A stretch of 64,000 bases of DNA from 2-02-FULL-47-50 sp964479045 (GTDB lineage Bacteria; Pseudomonadota; Gammaproteobacteria; Eutrophobiales; Eutrophobiaceae). Of the stretch, positions 34,195 through 43,139 are shown piece by piece. Each line of letters starts with the position of its first letter. Positions within the stretch are counted from its first letter, which is position 1. The notes under the pieces are model-generated. The model saw nothing but the letters and a program-made list of their open reading frames with translations. It ran no database searches and had not been told where the DNA came from. A program made the translations under genes and the position numbers. Location of the stretch: assembly GCA_964479045.1 (NCBI GenBank), contig CAYZJI010000002.1, positions 237,198-301,197 of the forward strand, given 5' to 3'.

Positions 34195-34949
34195 ATGAAC
34201 ATGTATCATGAGCCCGGACTGTACGATCTCTCATACTCGCATAACATGCATGATGAGCTTGCATTCCTCAAGCGTATATTTTTTGAAAAATCCGGCTCGA
34301 CACTACCACGCTTGCTGGAGCCTGCCTGCGGTACGGGGCGTTTACTCGTGCCACTGGCAAAAGCCGGCTTTGTCTGCACAGGATTTGATCTGGATCAGGG
34401 TGCTCTTGATTATCTAAAAAAAAACTGAAGCGTAACGGGCTCAGTGTCCGTACATTTCACTCCGATATGGCAGGATTCAACATCAAAGGCCCGAAGTTTG
34501 ATGGTGCCTTTTGCACGGTTGATACTTTTCGACATCTGCACACAGACGAATCTGCTATCAACCATTTACGTTGTGTGGCCCGACATCTCAAACGGAACGG
34601 AATTTATGTGCTGGGATTGCACCTGCTGCCCGACGGAGGATTTGAAGATAACATCCATTGTTGGCAGGGCAGACGGGGCAGCCTCAAAGTGACTACACGT
34701 ATTGTGGTGGAAAATATTGATCGCAGGGCAAGAACGGAAACCCTGAGTTATACCCTGCTGTCAGGAAGGAAAAAATACAAATCCGTTTATACATTACGTA
34801 CCTATACAATTACGCAATTCAGGAAATTGCTGAAAAGAGCATCATGTTTTGTACTGCATGAAGCCTATTGTCTGCATGAACATTTGAAAAACAGCATCAG
34901 GATTACGCCTCACTCCGAAGATGTCATGCTGGTTCTGAAACGCACCTGA
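34195..34949 (+). pseudogene. Class I SAM-dependent methyltransferase, frameshifted at an A9 run
   Basis: Two adjacent reading frames make one methyltransferase. The first (34195-34428) has the SAM motif LLEPACGTGRLLVPLAKAG and FTGFD-like acidic loop (CTGFDLDQGALDYL), then hits TGA right after nine A residues (34416-34424). Adding one A joins it smoothly to the rest, in the frame of 34467-34949 (DGAFCTVDTFRHL, GIYVLGLHLLPDGG), which ends at 34949. The total would be about 250 residues. It could be a true frameshift, a homopolymer sequencing or assembly error, or a gene that relies on polymerase slippage at A9. Confidence 0.85.
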
Positions 34950-34958
34950 GCAGAATGA

Positions 34959-35693
34959 CTAGATCAGGGGAATGGTTGCCTCCAGCAGCCTGCAGACATT
35001 ATTCATTCCGTCCTTGAGGTTCTTTTCAATTTCATTCATGGTGATGATATCTTCAGATTTTCCGGCTGCCCAGTTGACCACGAGGCAGATTGAAGCGTAG
35101 TTAATGTCCTGCTCGCGGGCCAATGCTGCTTCCGGCATGCCGGTCATTCCCACCAGATCACATCCATCCTGCTCCATGCGCTGGATTTCTGCTGTGGTTT
35201 CAAGGCGCGGCCCCTGTGTGGCGCCATAGGTGCCGCCATCGAAACAGTTAAGATGGATTGCATGGCTGGCCTGCATCAGTGCGTTACGCAGGAATGCACT
35301 GTAAGGATATGTGAAATCGACATGGGTCACCTCATCGATGTTTTCTTCAAAGTAGGTGTGTTTACGGCCCCAGGTGTAATCAATGATCTGTGACGGTATG
35401 GCAATGCGTTCCGGAGACATCTCATTGGTGATTCCGCCGACGGCATTGACCGCGATGATATTGTTCACGCCGTTTTCCTTGAGTGCCCAGATGTTGGCGC
35501 GGTAGTTGATTTTATGCGGTGGTATGACGTGCGGATTTCCATGCCGGGGCAGGAACACAATTTCCTTGTCATTCAGCATACCAAACGTCAACGGTCCTGA
35601 AGATTCGCCATAAGGCGTGGGTTGCATCTGTTGCCGCTTGATTTTCAGACCGTGGAGCGCTGTGAGGCCGGAGCCGCCGATGATAGCTAACAT
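34959..35693 (-). CDS. mtnP: S-methyl-5'-thioinosine/thioadenosine phosphorylase
   Basis: A 244-residue purine nucleoside phosphorylase of the MTAP/MTIP group (IGGSGLTAL at the N-terminus, FLPRHGNPHVIPPHKINYRAN, and GATQGPRLETTAEI, all characteristic). Proteobacterial relatives of this length often split 5'-methylthioinosine to hypoxanthine and methylthioribose-1-phosphate. The adjacent hypoxanthine phosphoribosyltransferase gene, which would salvage that hypoxanthine, supports the MTIP reading, but methylthioadenosine as substrate cannot be excluded. It converges on the methyltransferase gene. Confidence 0.9.
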   Translation of the reverse strand: MLAIIGGSGLTALHGLKIKRQQMQPTPYGESSGPLTFGMLNDKEIVFLPRHGNPHVIPPHKINYRANIWALKENGVNNIIAVNAVGGITNEMSPERIAIPSQIIDYTWGRKHTYFEENIDEVTHVDFTYPYSAFLRNALMQASHAIHLNCFDGGTYGATQGPRLETTAEIQRMEQDGCDLVGMTGMPEAALAREQDINYASICLVVNWAAGKSEDIITMNEIEKNLKDGMNNVCRLLEATIPLI

Positions 35694-35697
35694 TAAT

Positions 35698-36255
35698 TTA
35701 TAACCCCTTTACAGCATAAATGCCGGGTGCATTCCGCAGATAACTTTTGTAATCCATACCATAACCAAACACGTACCGGTTTGGTATAACCAGTCCGGTG
35801 AAATCGGCCTTGGCAACAGGGCGCGGTTTGTCAATTTTTTTATCTGCCAGGACAGCGGTATATATTTTACCTGCGTTCATTTTTTTACATTCTTTGATAA
35901 TGCTTTCCAGCGTCAGTCCCTGATCCAGAATATCATCCACAATTAATACCGTGCGGCCGGTGATGTCCATTTCCGGGCTTTTCAACCAGGATATTTCACC
36001 GCCGGAAGTTGCGCCTCGATAACGGGTGGCATGCACATAATCAATTTGCAGCGGAAAATTCAAACGCGGCAATAACAGGCCAACAGGTATTACAGCGCCC
36101 ACCATCAGACACATCACCACCGGATTTTTACCAGCGAGCTCGCGGGTGATTTCTACACCCATGCGATCCAGAGCGGCCTCTACTTTGCTGCTCGAAAATA
36201 ACAACTCGGCCTCGGCAAATACTTTTTCGATTTCATTTAGGGTTACAGATGACAT
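35698..36255 (-). CDS. hpt: Hypoxanthine-guanine phosphoribosyltransferase
   Basis: A 185-residue enzyme that turns hypoxanthine (and perhaps guanine) plus PRPP into the nucleotide. The PRPP loop is VLIVDDILDQGLTL, near residue 105; KKIDKPRPVAKADFTGLVIPN and YVFGYGMDY are typical of this proteobacterial branch. It lies 4 bp upstream of the phosphorylase gene on the same strand and the two form a small salvage unit. Confidence 0.93.
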   Translation of the reverse strand: MSSVTLNEIEKVFAEAELLFSSSKVEAALDRMGVEITRELAGKNPVVMCLMVGAVIPVGLLLPRLNFPLQIDYVHATRYRGATSGGEISWLKSPEMDITGRTVLIVDDILDQGLTLESIIKECKKMNAGKIYTAVLADKKIDKPRPVAKADFTGLVIPNRYVFGYGMDYKSYLRNAPGIYAVKGL

Positions 36256-36263
36256 GTTAATCC

Positions 36264-37130
36264 TTATTTCAAATTCTGCCGCCCGGTCCAGTCACGTGCA
36301 AACTGCCACGCCGAACGTCCGCTGCGTGAACCATGTTCCAACGCCCACTTGAGTGCGGCTTTCTGCATTATATCGGCATCAGGGACCGGTGCCTGCATTT
36401 TCCTTAGCCAGTAATCAACAATCCCAAGATACTGGTCCTGATTGAACGGATGAAATGCGAGCCACAGACCGAAACGTTCCGACAGGGAAATTTTTTCCTC
36501 TATAGCTTCGCTCAGATGCAGTTCGCCTTCAATCATCTGGCTTTGCCGGTTTTCACTCATATACTCCGGCAGCAGATGACGGCGGTTGGAAGTGGCATAG
36601 ATCAGAATATTCTCCGGTGTACTGCTGACAGAGCCATCAATCACGACTTTCATGGCTTTGTAACTCGGGTCATCGGCTTCAAACGACAGATCGTCACAGA
36701 AGATAATGAAATGCCCCGGCTGACCGTCGAGTTTTTCCACGATCATGGGCAGATCAGTCAGATGTTCCTTGTCCACCTCAATGAGCCGCAACCCCTTGTC
36801 ACGATATACATTTAACAGAGCCTTGATGAGTGAGGACTTGCCGGTGCCACGTGGCCCCCATAACAAGACATGATTGGCAGGCAGATCCTGCAGAAACTGG
36901 CGCGTGTTCCGATCGATTTCCTGCTTCTGCCGGTCGATACAGTGCAGATCGGCGAGCGTCACCGGGGAAGTTGTGCGCACGGGCAGCAATGTCCCGGACA
37001 GCCCCCGCCGCTGCCAGCGGAAAGCATATGCAGCTTTAATATCGAAGGTCAGATCCTGAGGTGGAAACAACTGTTCCAGCCGATCGATCAGGGCATGGGC
37101 CCGTGTAAAAAAATCATCCGCGCCAGTCAT
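36264..37130 (-). CDS. DUF815 family AAA+ ATPase
   Basis: A 288-residue AAA+ ATPase of the DUF815 group. Walker A is LLWGPRGTGKSSLIKALL near residue 93 and Walker B is FIIFCDDLSFE near 145; NILIYATSNRRHLLPEYMSEN is the sensor region. Its biological role is unknown. It is the first gene of a minus-strand run with hpt (8 bp) and mtnP, and is divergent from glyA. Confidence 0.92.
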   Translation of the reverse strand: MTGADDFFTRAHALIDRLEQLFPPQDLTFDIKAAYAFRWQRRGLSGTLLPVRTTSPVTLADLHCIDRQKQEIDRNTRQFLQDLPANHVLLWGPRGTGKSSLIKALLNVYRDKGLRLIEVDKEHLTDLPMIVEKLDGQPGHFIIFCDDLSFEADDPSYKAMKVVIDGSVSSTPENILIYATSNRRHLLPEYMSENRQSQMIEGELHLSEAIEEKISLSERFGLWLAFHPFNQDQYLGIVDYWLRKMQAPVPDADIMQKAALKWALEHGSRSGRSAWQFARDWTGRQNLK

Positions 37131-37426
37131 GTGTCGTTACAGGCTCTCAGTTGAAAAGCAGAATATTTTAGGCATTCCTCCTTATATCATATTTTCCTAT
37201 ATAAAACAGCAGGTTATAATTGCCTGTGAAAAACCGGCAAGGACGTGACGGTAATATCCAGCCTCGCATCTTAATTCAGTACCGGCAATGCAAGAGCAGG
37301 CGGAATTTGATACTCTGTGCGGGCTTTTTGGGATGCGATTCTTGCCCGCTGGTGTTGGTTTTTACTGTATCCGGCTGCAGAGGCAGGGGATCAGAGATTT
37401 TGAAATTTTTTAACGAGAGACCATTT
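37131..37426 (+). promoter_or_regulatory. Upstream region and long 5' leader of glyA
   Basis: This 296-bp region holds no gene I would call. A TATAAT hexamer lies at 37215-37220, inside a short inverted repeat (CAGG/CCTG around it). If used, the leader would be about 200 nt. Within it, GCGGGC (near 37319) and GCCCGC (near 37344) can pair into a stem. An open frame runs through the leader into glyA but it lacks SHMT-like sequence. I see no match to a riboswitch that I know. Confidence 0.4.
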
Positions 37427-38683
37427 ATGTACAAAAAAAATATGAAGATTAAGGGCTTTGACAACGCCCTCTGGAAAGCAATGGAAGGCGAGCGTCTGCG
37501 TCAGGAAGAGCATATCGAATTGATTGCCTCCGAGAACAATACCAGCCGCCGTGTGCTCGAAGCACAGGGCTCGGTTCTTACCAACAAATACGCCGAAGGT
37601 TATCCCGGCAAGCGTTATTACGGTGGTTGCGAATATGTCGACGTTGTTGAACAGCTCGCCATTGATCGCGCCAAGAAACTCTTCAAAGCCGACTGGGCCA
37701 ACGTGCAGCCGCATTCCGGTTCACAGGCCAATGGCGCGGTTTATCATGCACTGATCAAACCGGGCGATACCATTATGGGGATGAGCCTTGCTCACGGTGG
37801 CCATTTGACCCATGGAGCGTCTGTCAGTGTTACCGGCCGTATCTTCAAGGCTGTGCAGTATGGTCTGAATCCCGATACCGGCGAGATCGATTACGATCAG
37901 GCCGAAAAACTTGCGCTGGAACACAAACCGAAACTGATCATGACCGGTTTCTCGGCCTATTCCCGTATTCTTGATTGGCAGCGTTTCCGCAAGATTGCCG
38001 ATCAGGTGGGCGCTTATCTGGTATCAGATATTGCGCATGTGGCCGGTCTGGTGGCTGCCGGTTTGTATCCAAGTCCGATCAAGATTGCCGATGTCACGAC
38101 AACCACTACCCACAAGACCCTGCGCGGTCCGCGTTCCGGTCTCATCATGGGCAAGGCCAATGAAGACATCGAGAAGAAGGTTAATTTCATGGTCTTTCCG
38201 GGTACGCAGGGCGGCCCGTTGATGCACGTGATCGCCGCCAAGGCAGTTGCATTCAAGGAAGCCATGTCCCCGGAATTCAAGGCCTATCAGAAACAGGTCG
38301 TGAAAAATGCCAAGGCCATGGTGAAAGTTTTCAAGGATCGCGGTGTAAACATCGTTTCCGGCGGTACTGACAATCATCTGTTCCTCGTCGATCTGATTTC
38401 CAGAAAGATCACCGGCAAGGAACTGGATGCTGCACTCGGCCGTGCCTATATCACGGTCAACAAGAATGCTGTTCCGAACGACCCGCAGTCTCCGTTTGTT
38501 ACCAGTGGTATCCGCATCGGTACACCGGCGATCACCACCCGTGGTTTCAAGGAGAAGGAATGCCAGATGGTCGCCAACTGGATCTGCGACATTATTGATA
38601 ATCTGGGCAAGAGTTCCGTGGAGAAACGGGTGAAGGGTGAAGTGCTCAAGCTCTGCAAGCGTTTCCCGGTCTACGGCAAGTAA
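37427..38683 (+). CDS. glyA: Serine hydroxymethyltransferase
   Basis: A 418-residue PLP enzyme interconverting serine and glycine with tetrahydrofolate. Features: HIELIASENNTSRRVLEAQG, EGYPGKRYYGGCEYVD, the PLP lysine in TTTTHKTLRGPRSG and GTPAITTRGF. The ATG at 37427 (GAGAG upstream) gives the usual N-terminus; an in-frame ATG at 37442 is also possible. A terminator follows it at 38722, so glyA can be expressed apart from the nrdR-rib genes. Confidence 0.97.
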   Translation: MYKKNMKIKGFDNALWKAMEGERLRQEEHIELIASENNTSRRVLEAQGSVLTNKYAEGYPGKRYYGGCEYVDVVEQLAIDRAKKLFKADWANVQPHSGSQANGAVYHALIKPGDTIMGMSLAHGGHLTHGASVSVTGRIFKAVQYGLNPDTGEIDYDQAEKLALEHKPKLIMTGFSAYSRILDWQRFRKIADQVGAYLVSDIAHVAGLVAAGLYPSPIKIADVTTTTTHKTLRGPRSGLIMGKANEDIEKKVNFMVFPGTQGGPLMHVIAAKAVAFKEAMSPEFKAYQKQVVKNAKAMVKVFKDRGVNIVSGGTDNHLFLVDLISRKITGKELDAALGRAYITVNKNAVPNDPQSPFVTSGIRIGTPAITTRGFKEKECQMVANWICDIIDNLGKSSVEKRVKGEVLKLCKRFPVYGK

Positions 38684-38721
38684 CTCGCAATACGCGATTT
38701 ACTTCAGGCAGTTTGTAACAG

Positions 38722-38750
38722 GGGATAGCGTGGTGCTATCCCTTGTTTTT
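38722..38750 (+). terminator. Rho-independent terminator after glyA
   Basis: The stem GGGATAGC/GCTATCCC (38722-38729 and 38735-38742) with a 5-nt loop is followed by TTGTTTTT. It lies 39 bp after the glyA stop and 32 bp before nrdR. Confidence 0.88.
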
Positions 38751-38781
38751 ATTAACCATATGATAAGCATGAGGCGAAATT

Positions 38782-39303
38782 ATGCGGTGTCCATTCTGTG
38801 CTGATCTGGATACGCGTGTGATCGACTCGCGCCTGGTGGGCGAGGGCGATCAGATCCGTCGCCGCCGTGAGTGTGTCAAATGCAAGGAACGTTTCACCAC
38901 CTATGAACTTGCCGAGCTGAATTATCCCCGCATCATCAAATCAGACGGCCGCCGTGAACCGTTCAAGGAAGAAAAACTGCGTGGCGGTATCCTGCGTGCG
39001 CTGGAAAAACGGCCGGTGGAAATGGAGCGTATTGATATCGCGGTTGAACACATCAAGCACAAACTCCGGGCTTTGGGCGAGCGCGAAGTCAAATCACGCA
39101 AACTCGGTGACTGGGTGATGGAACAACTGCGCGGTCTGGATCAGGTGGCCTATGTGCGCTTTGCTTCCGTGTATCGCAGCTTTGAAGATGTACGTGCATT
39201 TCTGGATGAAATCGAACGCCTCGAAAATGAGTTACCCCCGGAATTGAAGAAGAGCCAGCTCGATTTGTTGCCTGCCGATGGCGATAACGGCAACAAGAGT
39301 TGA
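38782..39303 (+). CDS. nrdR: Transcriptional repressor NrdR
   Basis: A 173-residue regulator of ribonucleotide reductase genes. It has the zinc ribbon MRCPFCADLDTRVIDSR with the second pair RRECVKCKERF, then an ATP-cone domain. It senses dATP/ATP and represses nrd genes. It is the first gene of the nrdR-ribD-ribE-ribBX-ribH-nusB-thiL series common in gammaproteobacteria. Confidence 0.97.
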   Translation: MRCPFCADLDTRVIDSRLVGEGDQIRRRRECVKCKERFTTYELAELNYPRIIKSDGRREPFKEEKLRGGILRALEKRPVEMERIDIAVEHIKHKLRALGEREVKSRKLGDWVMEQLRGLDQVAYVRFASVYRSFEDVRAFLDEIERLENELPPELKKSQLDLLPADGDNGNKS

Positions 39304-40420
39304 ACCAGAGTTGAACTGGACGGAAGCCGATTACATTTACATGTCACATGCCCTGCAATTAGCAAGGCATGGTCTTTATACCACCCATCCCAATCCCCGC
39401 GTCGGTTGTGTGCTGGTCAAAAATAATCAGATTGTTGGCGAAGGTTGGCATCAAAAGACCGGCGGTCCCCATGCGGAAGTGGTTGCGCTCGAAGCCGCCG
39501 GAAGTGCAGCGCGTGGTGCGGAATGTTATGTTACATTGGAACCCTGCGCGCATACCGGTAAAACACCACCGTGCAAGGATGCCCTGATCAATGCCGGCGT
39601 CAGTCGGGTGATTATTGGCACGATCGATCCCAACCCGAAAGTCTCCGGTAAAAGTGTGGAAGCACTCCAGCAGGCGGGCATCAAAACCGAAACCGGTTTG
39701 CTGCAAGCTCAGGCACAGGCGTTAAATCCCGGTTTTGAAATGCGCATGCGTGAAGGACGGCCATATGTCCGCTGCAAACTGGCGATGAGCATGGATGGCC
39801 GTACTGCACTCGCTGGAGGTGAAAGTAAATGGATCACGTCTGCAGCCGCGCGGGCCGATGTGCAGAAACTGCGTGCGGAATCTTCCGCCATCATGACCGG
39901 AATTAATACCATTATTGCTGACGATCCAAAACTGACCGTGCGTGATATTGATACACTGGGCCGTCAGCTCTTGCGTGTGGTGCTGGATCGGCGGCTGAAA
40001 ATTCCGCGCGAATCAAAACTGTTTGCTGAACCCGGAGAAGTGATGACGTTTACCGTGTATGGATGTCCGGACAAGGAGCGCGCCATGAACAAGGCAGGTC
40101 GTCCGGTAATCCGCATCGATGGATCCGGAGAAAAGGATTTTTTACAGGGTGTGATGCGCCATCTCGCGCGGGAAAAGGAAATCAATGAAGTGCTGGTGGA
40201 AAGCGGTCCGACACTGGCAGGAGCTTTGTTACAGGCCGGCCTGATTGATGAACTCATTATCTATATAGCGCCCGTGCTGCTCGGCCATGAAGCCAAAGCG
40301 TTATTGAATCTGCCCGGCATTCAAACCATGACCGACCTGATACAACTCAAATTTACCGATGTGCGTATGATAGGACAGGACATGCGAATCACATTAAAGC
40401 CAGTTAAAAGTAATGAGTAA
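39278..40420 (+). CDS. ribD: Riboflavin biosynthesis protein RibD
   Basis: A bifunctional enzyme, 380 residues: N-terminal deaminase and C-terminal reductase, acting on the pyrimidine intermediates between GTP cyclohydrolase II and lumazine synthase. The deaminase zinc site is GGPHAEVVALEAAG plus PCAHTGKTPPCKDAL; the reductase part has LRVVLDRRLKIPRESKLF and VESGPTLAGALLQAGLIDEL. The ATG at 39278 overlaps nrdR by 26 bp; a TTG at 39311 would give a tighter N-terminus. Its last codons (SNE, stop) come from a heptamer array. Confidence 0.95.
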   Translation: MAITATRVEPELNWTEADYIYMSHALQLARHGLYTTHPNPRVGCVLVKNNQIVGEGWHQKTGGPHAEVVALEAAGSAARGAECYVTLEPCAHTGKTPPCKDALINAGVSRVIIGTIDPNPKVSGKSVEALQQAGIKTETGLLQAQAQALNPGFEMRMREGRPYVRCKLAMSMDGRTALAGGESKWITSAAARADVQKLRAESSAIMTGINTIIADDPKLTVRDIDTLGRQLLRVVLDRRLKIPRESKLFAEPGEVMTFTVYGCPDKERAMNKAGRPVIRIDGSGEKDFLQGVMRHLAREKEINEVLVESGPTLAGALLQAGLIDELIIYIAPVLLGHEAKALLNLPGIQTMTDLIQLKFTDVRMIGQDMRITLKPVKSNE

Positions 40421-40443
40421 TGAGTACCGAGTAACGAGCCACG
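40409..40443 (+). repeat. Heptanucleotide array across the ribD stop
   Basis: Five units in 7-bp register: AGTAATG twice, then AGTACCG, AGTAACG and AGCCACG. The ribD stop codon lies within the second unit, and the array ends 5 bp before ribE. Confidence 0.82.
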
Positions 40444-40448
40444 AAATC

Positions 40449-41054
40449 ATGTTCAGCGGAATCATAGAATCCATCGGCACCATCGCGGCGATTGACGATC
40501 GTAAAGGCGATAAACGTATTACGATTGAAGCCGCCGGGCTCGATCTCTCCGATGCCGGCATCGGCCATAGTATCGCCGTGAATGGTGTGTGCCTGACAGT
40601 GGTGACGCTCAATAAACATCAATTCAGTGTAGATGTTTCGGCTGAAACGCTGGCCTGTACAACGTTTCATCATCTCAAGACCGGCTCAAGAGTTAATCTG
40701 GAGAAGGCACTGCGGTTTTCCGATCGTATCCACGGCCATCTGGTGGCTGGTCATGTGGATGGAACAGGCACAGTTCATGATCGGAAACCGGATGCGCGGT
40801 CCGAACGGCTGGAGATTGAATGCCCGTCAGATCTGTTGCGTTATATCGCTCTGAAAGGATCAGTGACGGTTGATGGTGTAAGTCTTACCGTGAATGCAAA
40901 AACAACGACAGGTTTTTCCGTCAATATCATCCCGCATACCCACGAGCAGACGATTATCGGCAGTTACGTCACCGGGACGCCGGTGAATATTGAAGTGGAT
41001 CTGGTGGCGCGCTATCTGGAATCCCTGCTGTCGAACGTAAATACGAACGCTTAG
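40449..41054 (+). CDS. ribE: Riboflavin synthase alpha subunit
   Basis: A 201-residue enzyme that dismutates two 6,7-dimethyl-8-ribityllumazine molecules to riboflavin. It consists of two lumazine-binding halves: MFSGIIESIGTI with AVNGVCLTVV in the first, and VDGVSLTVNAKTTTGFSVNIIPHT in the second, with HGHLVAGHVDGTG between. The ATG at 40449 gives MFSGI, the nearly invariant N-terminus; the open frame upstream is just the heptamer array. Confidence 0.96.
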   Translation: MFSGIIESIGTIAAIDDRKGDKRITIEAAGLDLSDAGIGHSIAVNGVCLTVVTLNKHQFSVDVSAETLACTTFHHLKTGSRVNLEKALRFSDRIHGHLVAGHVDGTGTVHDRKPDARSERLEIECPSDLLRYIALKGSVTVDGVSLTVNAKTTTGFSVNIIPHTHEQTIIGSYVTGTPVNIEVDLVARYLESLLSNVNTNA

Positions 41055-41085
41055 TGCCCCAAGCATTAAGCGCTATAATCCCCGC

Positions 41086-42192
41086 ATGTCATTAAACACC
41101 ACTGCAGAACTGATTGAAGAAATCCGTGCCGGCCGCATGGTCGTGCTCATGGATGATGAAGATCGTGAAAACGAAGGCGATCTGGTGATGGCCGCGGATG
41201 TCGTGCGTGCGGAAGATATCAACTTCATGGCCCGTTATGGCCGTGGCCTGATTTGCCTCACATTGACCCGCGAACATTGCAAACGCCTGAATCTGCCGTT
41301 GATGGCGAGCCACAGTTATTCCAGTCACACTACTAATTTCACAGTGTCCATTGAAGCCGCGGAAGGAGTGACGACAGGTATTTCCGCCGCTGATCGTGCA
41401 CGCACTATCCAGGCTGCGGTGGCGTCCGATGCCAAGCCCTCTGATCTGGTACAACCCGGCCATGTCTTTCCGCTGATGGCGCATCCCGGCGGTGTGTTGT
41501 CCCGCGCCGGTCATACCGAAGCGGGTTGTGATCTGGCCCGCCTTGCCGGCCGTATGCCCGCCGGTGTAATCGTTGAAATATTAAAGGATGACGGCACCAT
41601 GGCGCGCCGGGCTGATCTGGAAAAATTTGCCAGAGACCATAATCTCAAAATTGGCACCATTGCCGATCTGATCCGCTATCGCATCGAAAATGAAAAAACC
41701 GTGGAGCGGGTGGTGGAATGTGAACTGCCGACCGAGTTTGGCAATTTTCATCTGGTGGGTTTCAAGGATGGTGTGGAAAACAATCTGCACTTCGCCATGA
41801 TCAAAGGCAGGATCAACTCCGCCGAGCCAGTGCTGGTGCGCGTGCATTTGCAGAATCCCATTTGTGACCTCACCGGCAGTCTGCGTGAAGAATGCGGCTG
41901 GCCGATCCGCGATGTGCTGAAACGTATTTCCCAGGAGAAAACCGGTGTCGCGGTGATTCTGTGTAACCAGATTGAGCCACTGGAATTGATCAACCAGTTA
42001 GCCAGTTATTGCGACAAGGATGGCAAACCGTTGCCCGTGCGCAAGCAAAACAGCAAGGATTTGCGTACCATTGGTCTCGGCGCCCAGATTCTGTCCGAAC
42101 TGGGTGTGCGCAAGATGCGCGTACTCAGTGCACCAAAACGCATGCATGCCATTTCCGGCTTTGGCCTGGAAGTGGTGGAATATGTCAGCTAG
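41086..42192 (+). CDS. ribBX: 3,4-dihydroxy-2-butanone-4-phosphate synthase with degenerate GCH II-like domain (RibBX)
   Basis: A 368-residue two-domain protein. The N-terminal ~200 residues are a complete DHBP synthase: MDDEDRENEGDLVMAAD, ARYGRGLICL, HTEAGCDLARLAG, DGTMARR. The C-terminal domain is shaped like GTP cyclohydrolase II but lacks the zinc/catalytic motif: where VRVHSECLTGD-type sequence followed by a CDCG is expected, it has VRVHLQNPICDLTGSLREECGW. This matches the RibBX variant described in many proteobacteria, in which GTP cyclohydrolase II activity has been lost. A separate ribA would then be needed elsewhere. Confidence 0.92.
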   Translation: MSLNTTAELIEEIRAGRMVVLMDDEDRENEGDLVMAADVVRAEDINFMARYGRGLICLTLTREHCKRLNLPLMASHSYSSHTTNFTVSIEAAEGVTTGISAADRARTIQAAVASDAKPSDLVQPGHVFPLMAHPGGVLSRAGHTEAGCDLARLAGRMPAGVIVEILKDDGTMARRADLEKFARDHNLKIGTIADLIRYRIENEKTVERVVECELPTEFGNFHLVGFKDGVENNLHFAMIKGRINSAEPVLVRVHLQNPICDLTGSLREECGWPIRDVLKRISQEKTGVAVILCNQIEPLELINQLASYCDKDGKPLPVRKQNSKDLRTIGLGAQILSELGVRKMRVLSAPKRMHAISGFGLEVVEYVS

Positions 42193-42214
42193 TTAACCAT
42201 CACAGAATAATTCT

Positions 42215-42694
42215 ATGGCAGGCCATCAGCCCATCACTGGAAAAGACAAAATCGAGAATGCCAAAGTCGGCATTGTTGCAAGCCGGTTTAATCAGGTGAT
42301 CGTCGATCGTTTGTTGTCCGCGTGCAAAACAACACTGTTGAATGCAGGACTCAGGGAACAGGACATACAGATTGTGCATGTGCCCGGTGCATTCGAAATT
42401 CCGGTGGCTGTGCAGCGGTTGATCCTGAAAACCGGATGTGATGCCGTGATTGCATTGGGCGCCATCATCCGTGGTGAAACACCACACTTTGAATATATCG
42501 CCCGTGAATGTTCACATGGTCTTGCCCGGATTGCATTGAATCAGGACACGCCCGTTATATTCGGGGTATTAACCGTCGATAATATTGAACAGGCCAACGC
42601 CCGATCTGGAGCAGGTGATGCCAACAAGGGCGCGGAAGCGGCACAAGCCGCCATACAAATGATTAATACATTGCGGGCAATTAACCATGACTGA
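42215..42694 (+). CDS. ribH: 6,7-dimethyl-8-ribityllumazine synthase
   Basis: A 159-residue lumazine synthase, which joins the pyrimidine from RibD with dihydroxybutanone phosphate from RibBX. Family sequences: GIVASRFNQVIVDRLL, VPGAFEIPVAVQRL, ALGAIIRGETPHFEYIA and FGVLTVDNIEQA. It forms capsid-like or pentameric shells in relatives. It follows ribBX by 22 bp and overlaps nusB by 8 bp. Confidence 0.97.
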   Translation: MAGHQPITGKDKIENAKVGIVASRFNQVIVDRLLSACKTTLLNAGLREQDIQIVHVPGAFEIPVAVQRLILKTGCDAVIALGAIIRGETPHFEYIARECSHGLARIALNQDTPVIFGVLTVDNIEQANARSGAGDANKGAEAAQAAIQMINTLRAINHD

Positions 42695-43139
42695 GAAGGC
42701 TGCCTTTTCCAAACATGCCCGCATCAAGGCCCGCCGTTCTGTTGTGCAGGCCCTGTACCAGTGTGAAATGGCGCAAGCTACGGCCACTGATGTGATCAAG
42801 GAATTTATGGATGAACGCGATGAAATGAAAAAGGCTGATACAGAGTATTTCTGTGAATTATTAAGAGGCATTACCACGCGTATCGGTGAACTCAATACCG
42901 AGATGACGCCTTTTCTGGATCGGCCGGTCAATGAGCTTGACCCGGTGGAACGCGCCGTGCTGCATGTGGGCGTTTATGAACTGTTGCACCGGCCGGAACT
43001 GCCGTGGCGCGTGGTGGTGAATGAAGCGGTGGAACTCGCCAAGATGTTTGGCGCCGATCAGTCGCATAAATTCATCAATGGTGTACTGGATAAAATCGCT
43101 CGAAAGGTGAGAGTTACTGAAATCAGCAACGCTTCCTGA
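42687..43139 (+). CDS. nusB: Transcription antitermination factor NusB
   Basis: A 150-residue all-helical RNA-binding protein that joins NusE at boxA of rRNA operons. Landmarks: HARIKARRSVVQALYQCEMA and LPWRVVVNEAVELAKMFGADQSHKFINGVLDKIAR (in parts). It overlaps ribH by 8 bp. A MITE-like inverted repeat element begins one base after its stop. Confidence 0.97.
   Translation: MTEKAAFSKHARIKARRSVVQALYQCEMAQATATDVIKEFMDERDEMKKADTEYFCELLRGITTRIGELNTEMTPFLDRPVNELDPVERAVLHVGVYELLHRPELPWRVVVNEAVELAKMFGADQSHKFINGVLDKIARKVRVTEISNAS

Noticed and set aside
37220..37426. N-terminal extension of glyA in the open leader frame
   Set aside because: Cysteine-rich, unlike SHMT, and the ATG at 37427 matches the family start.
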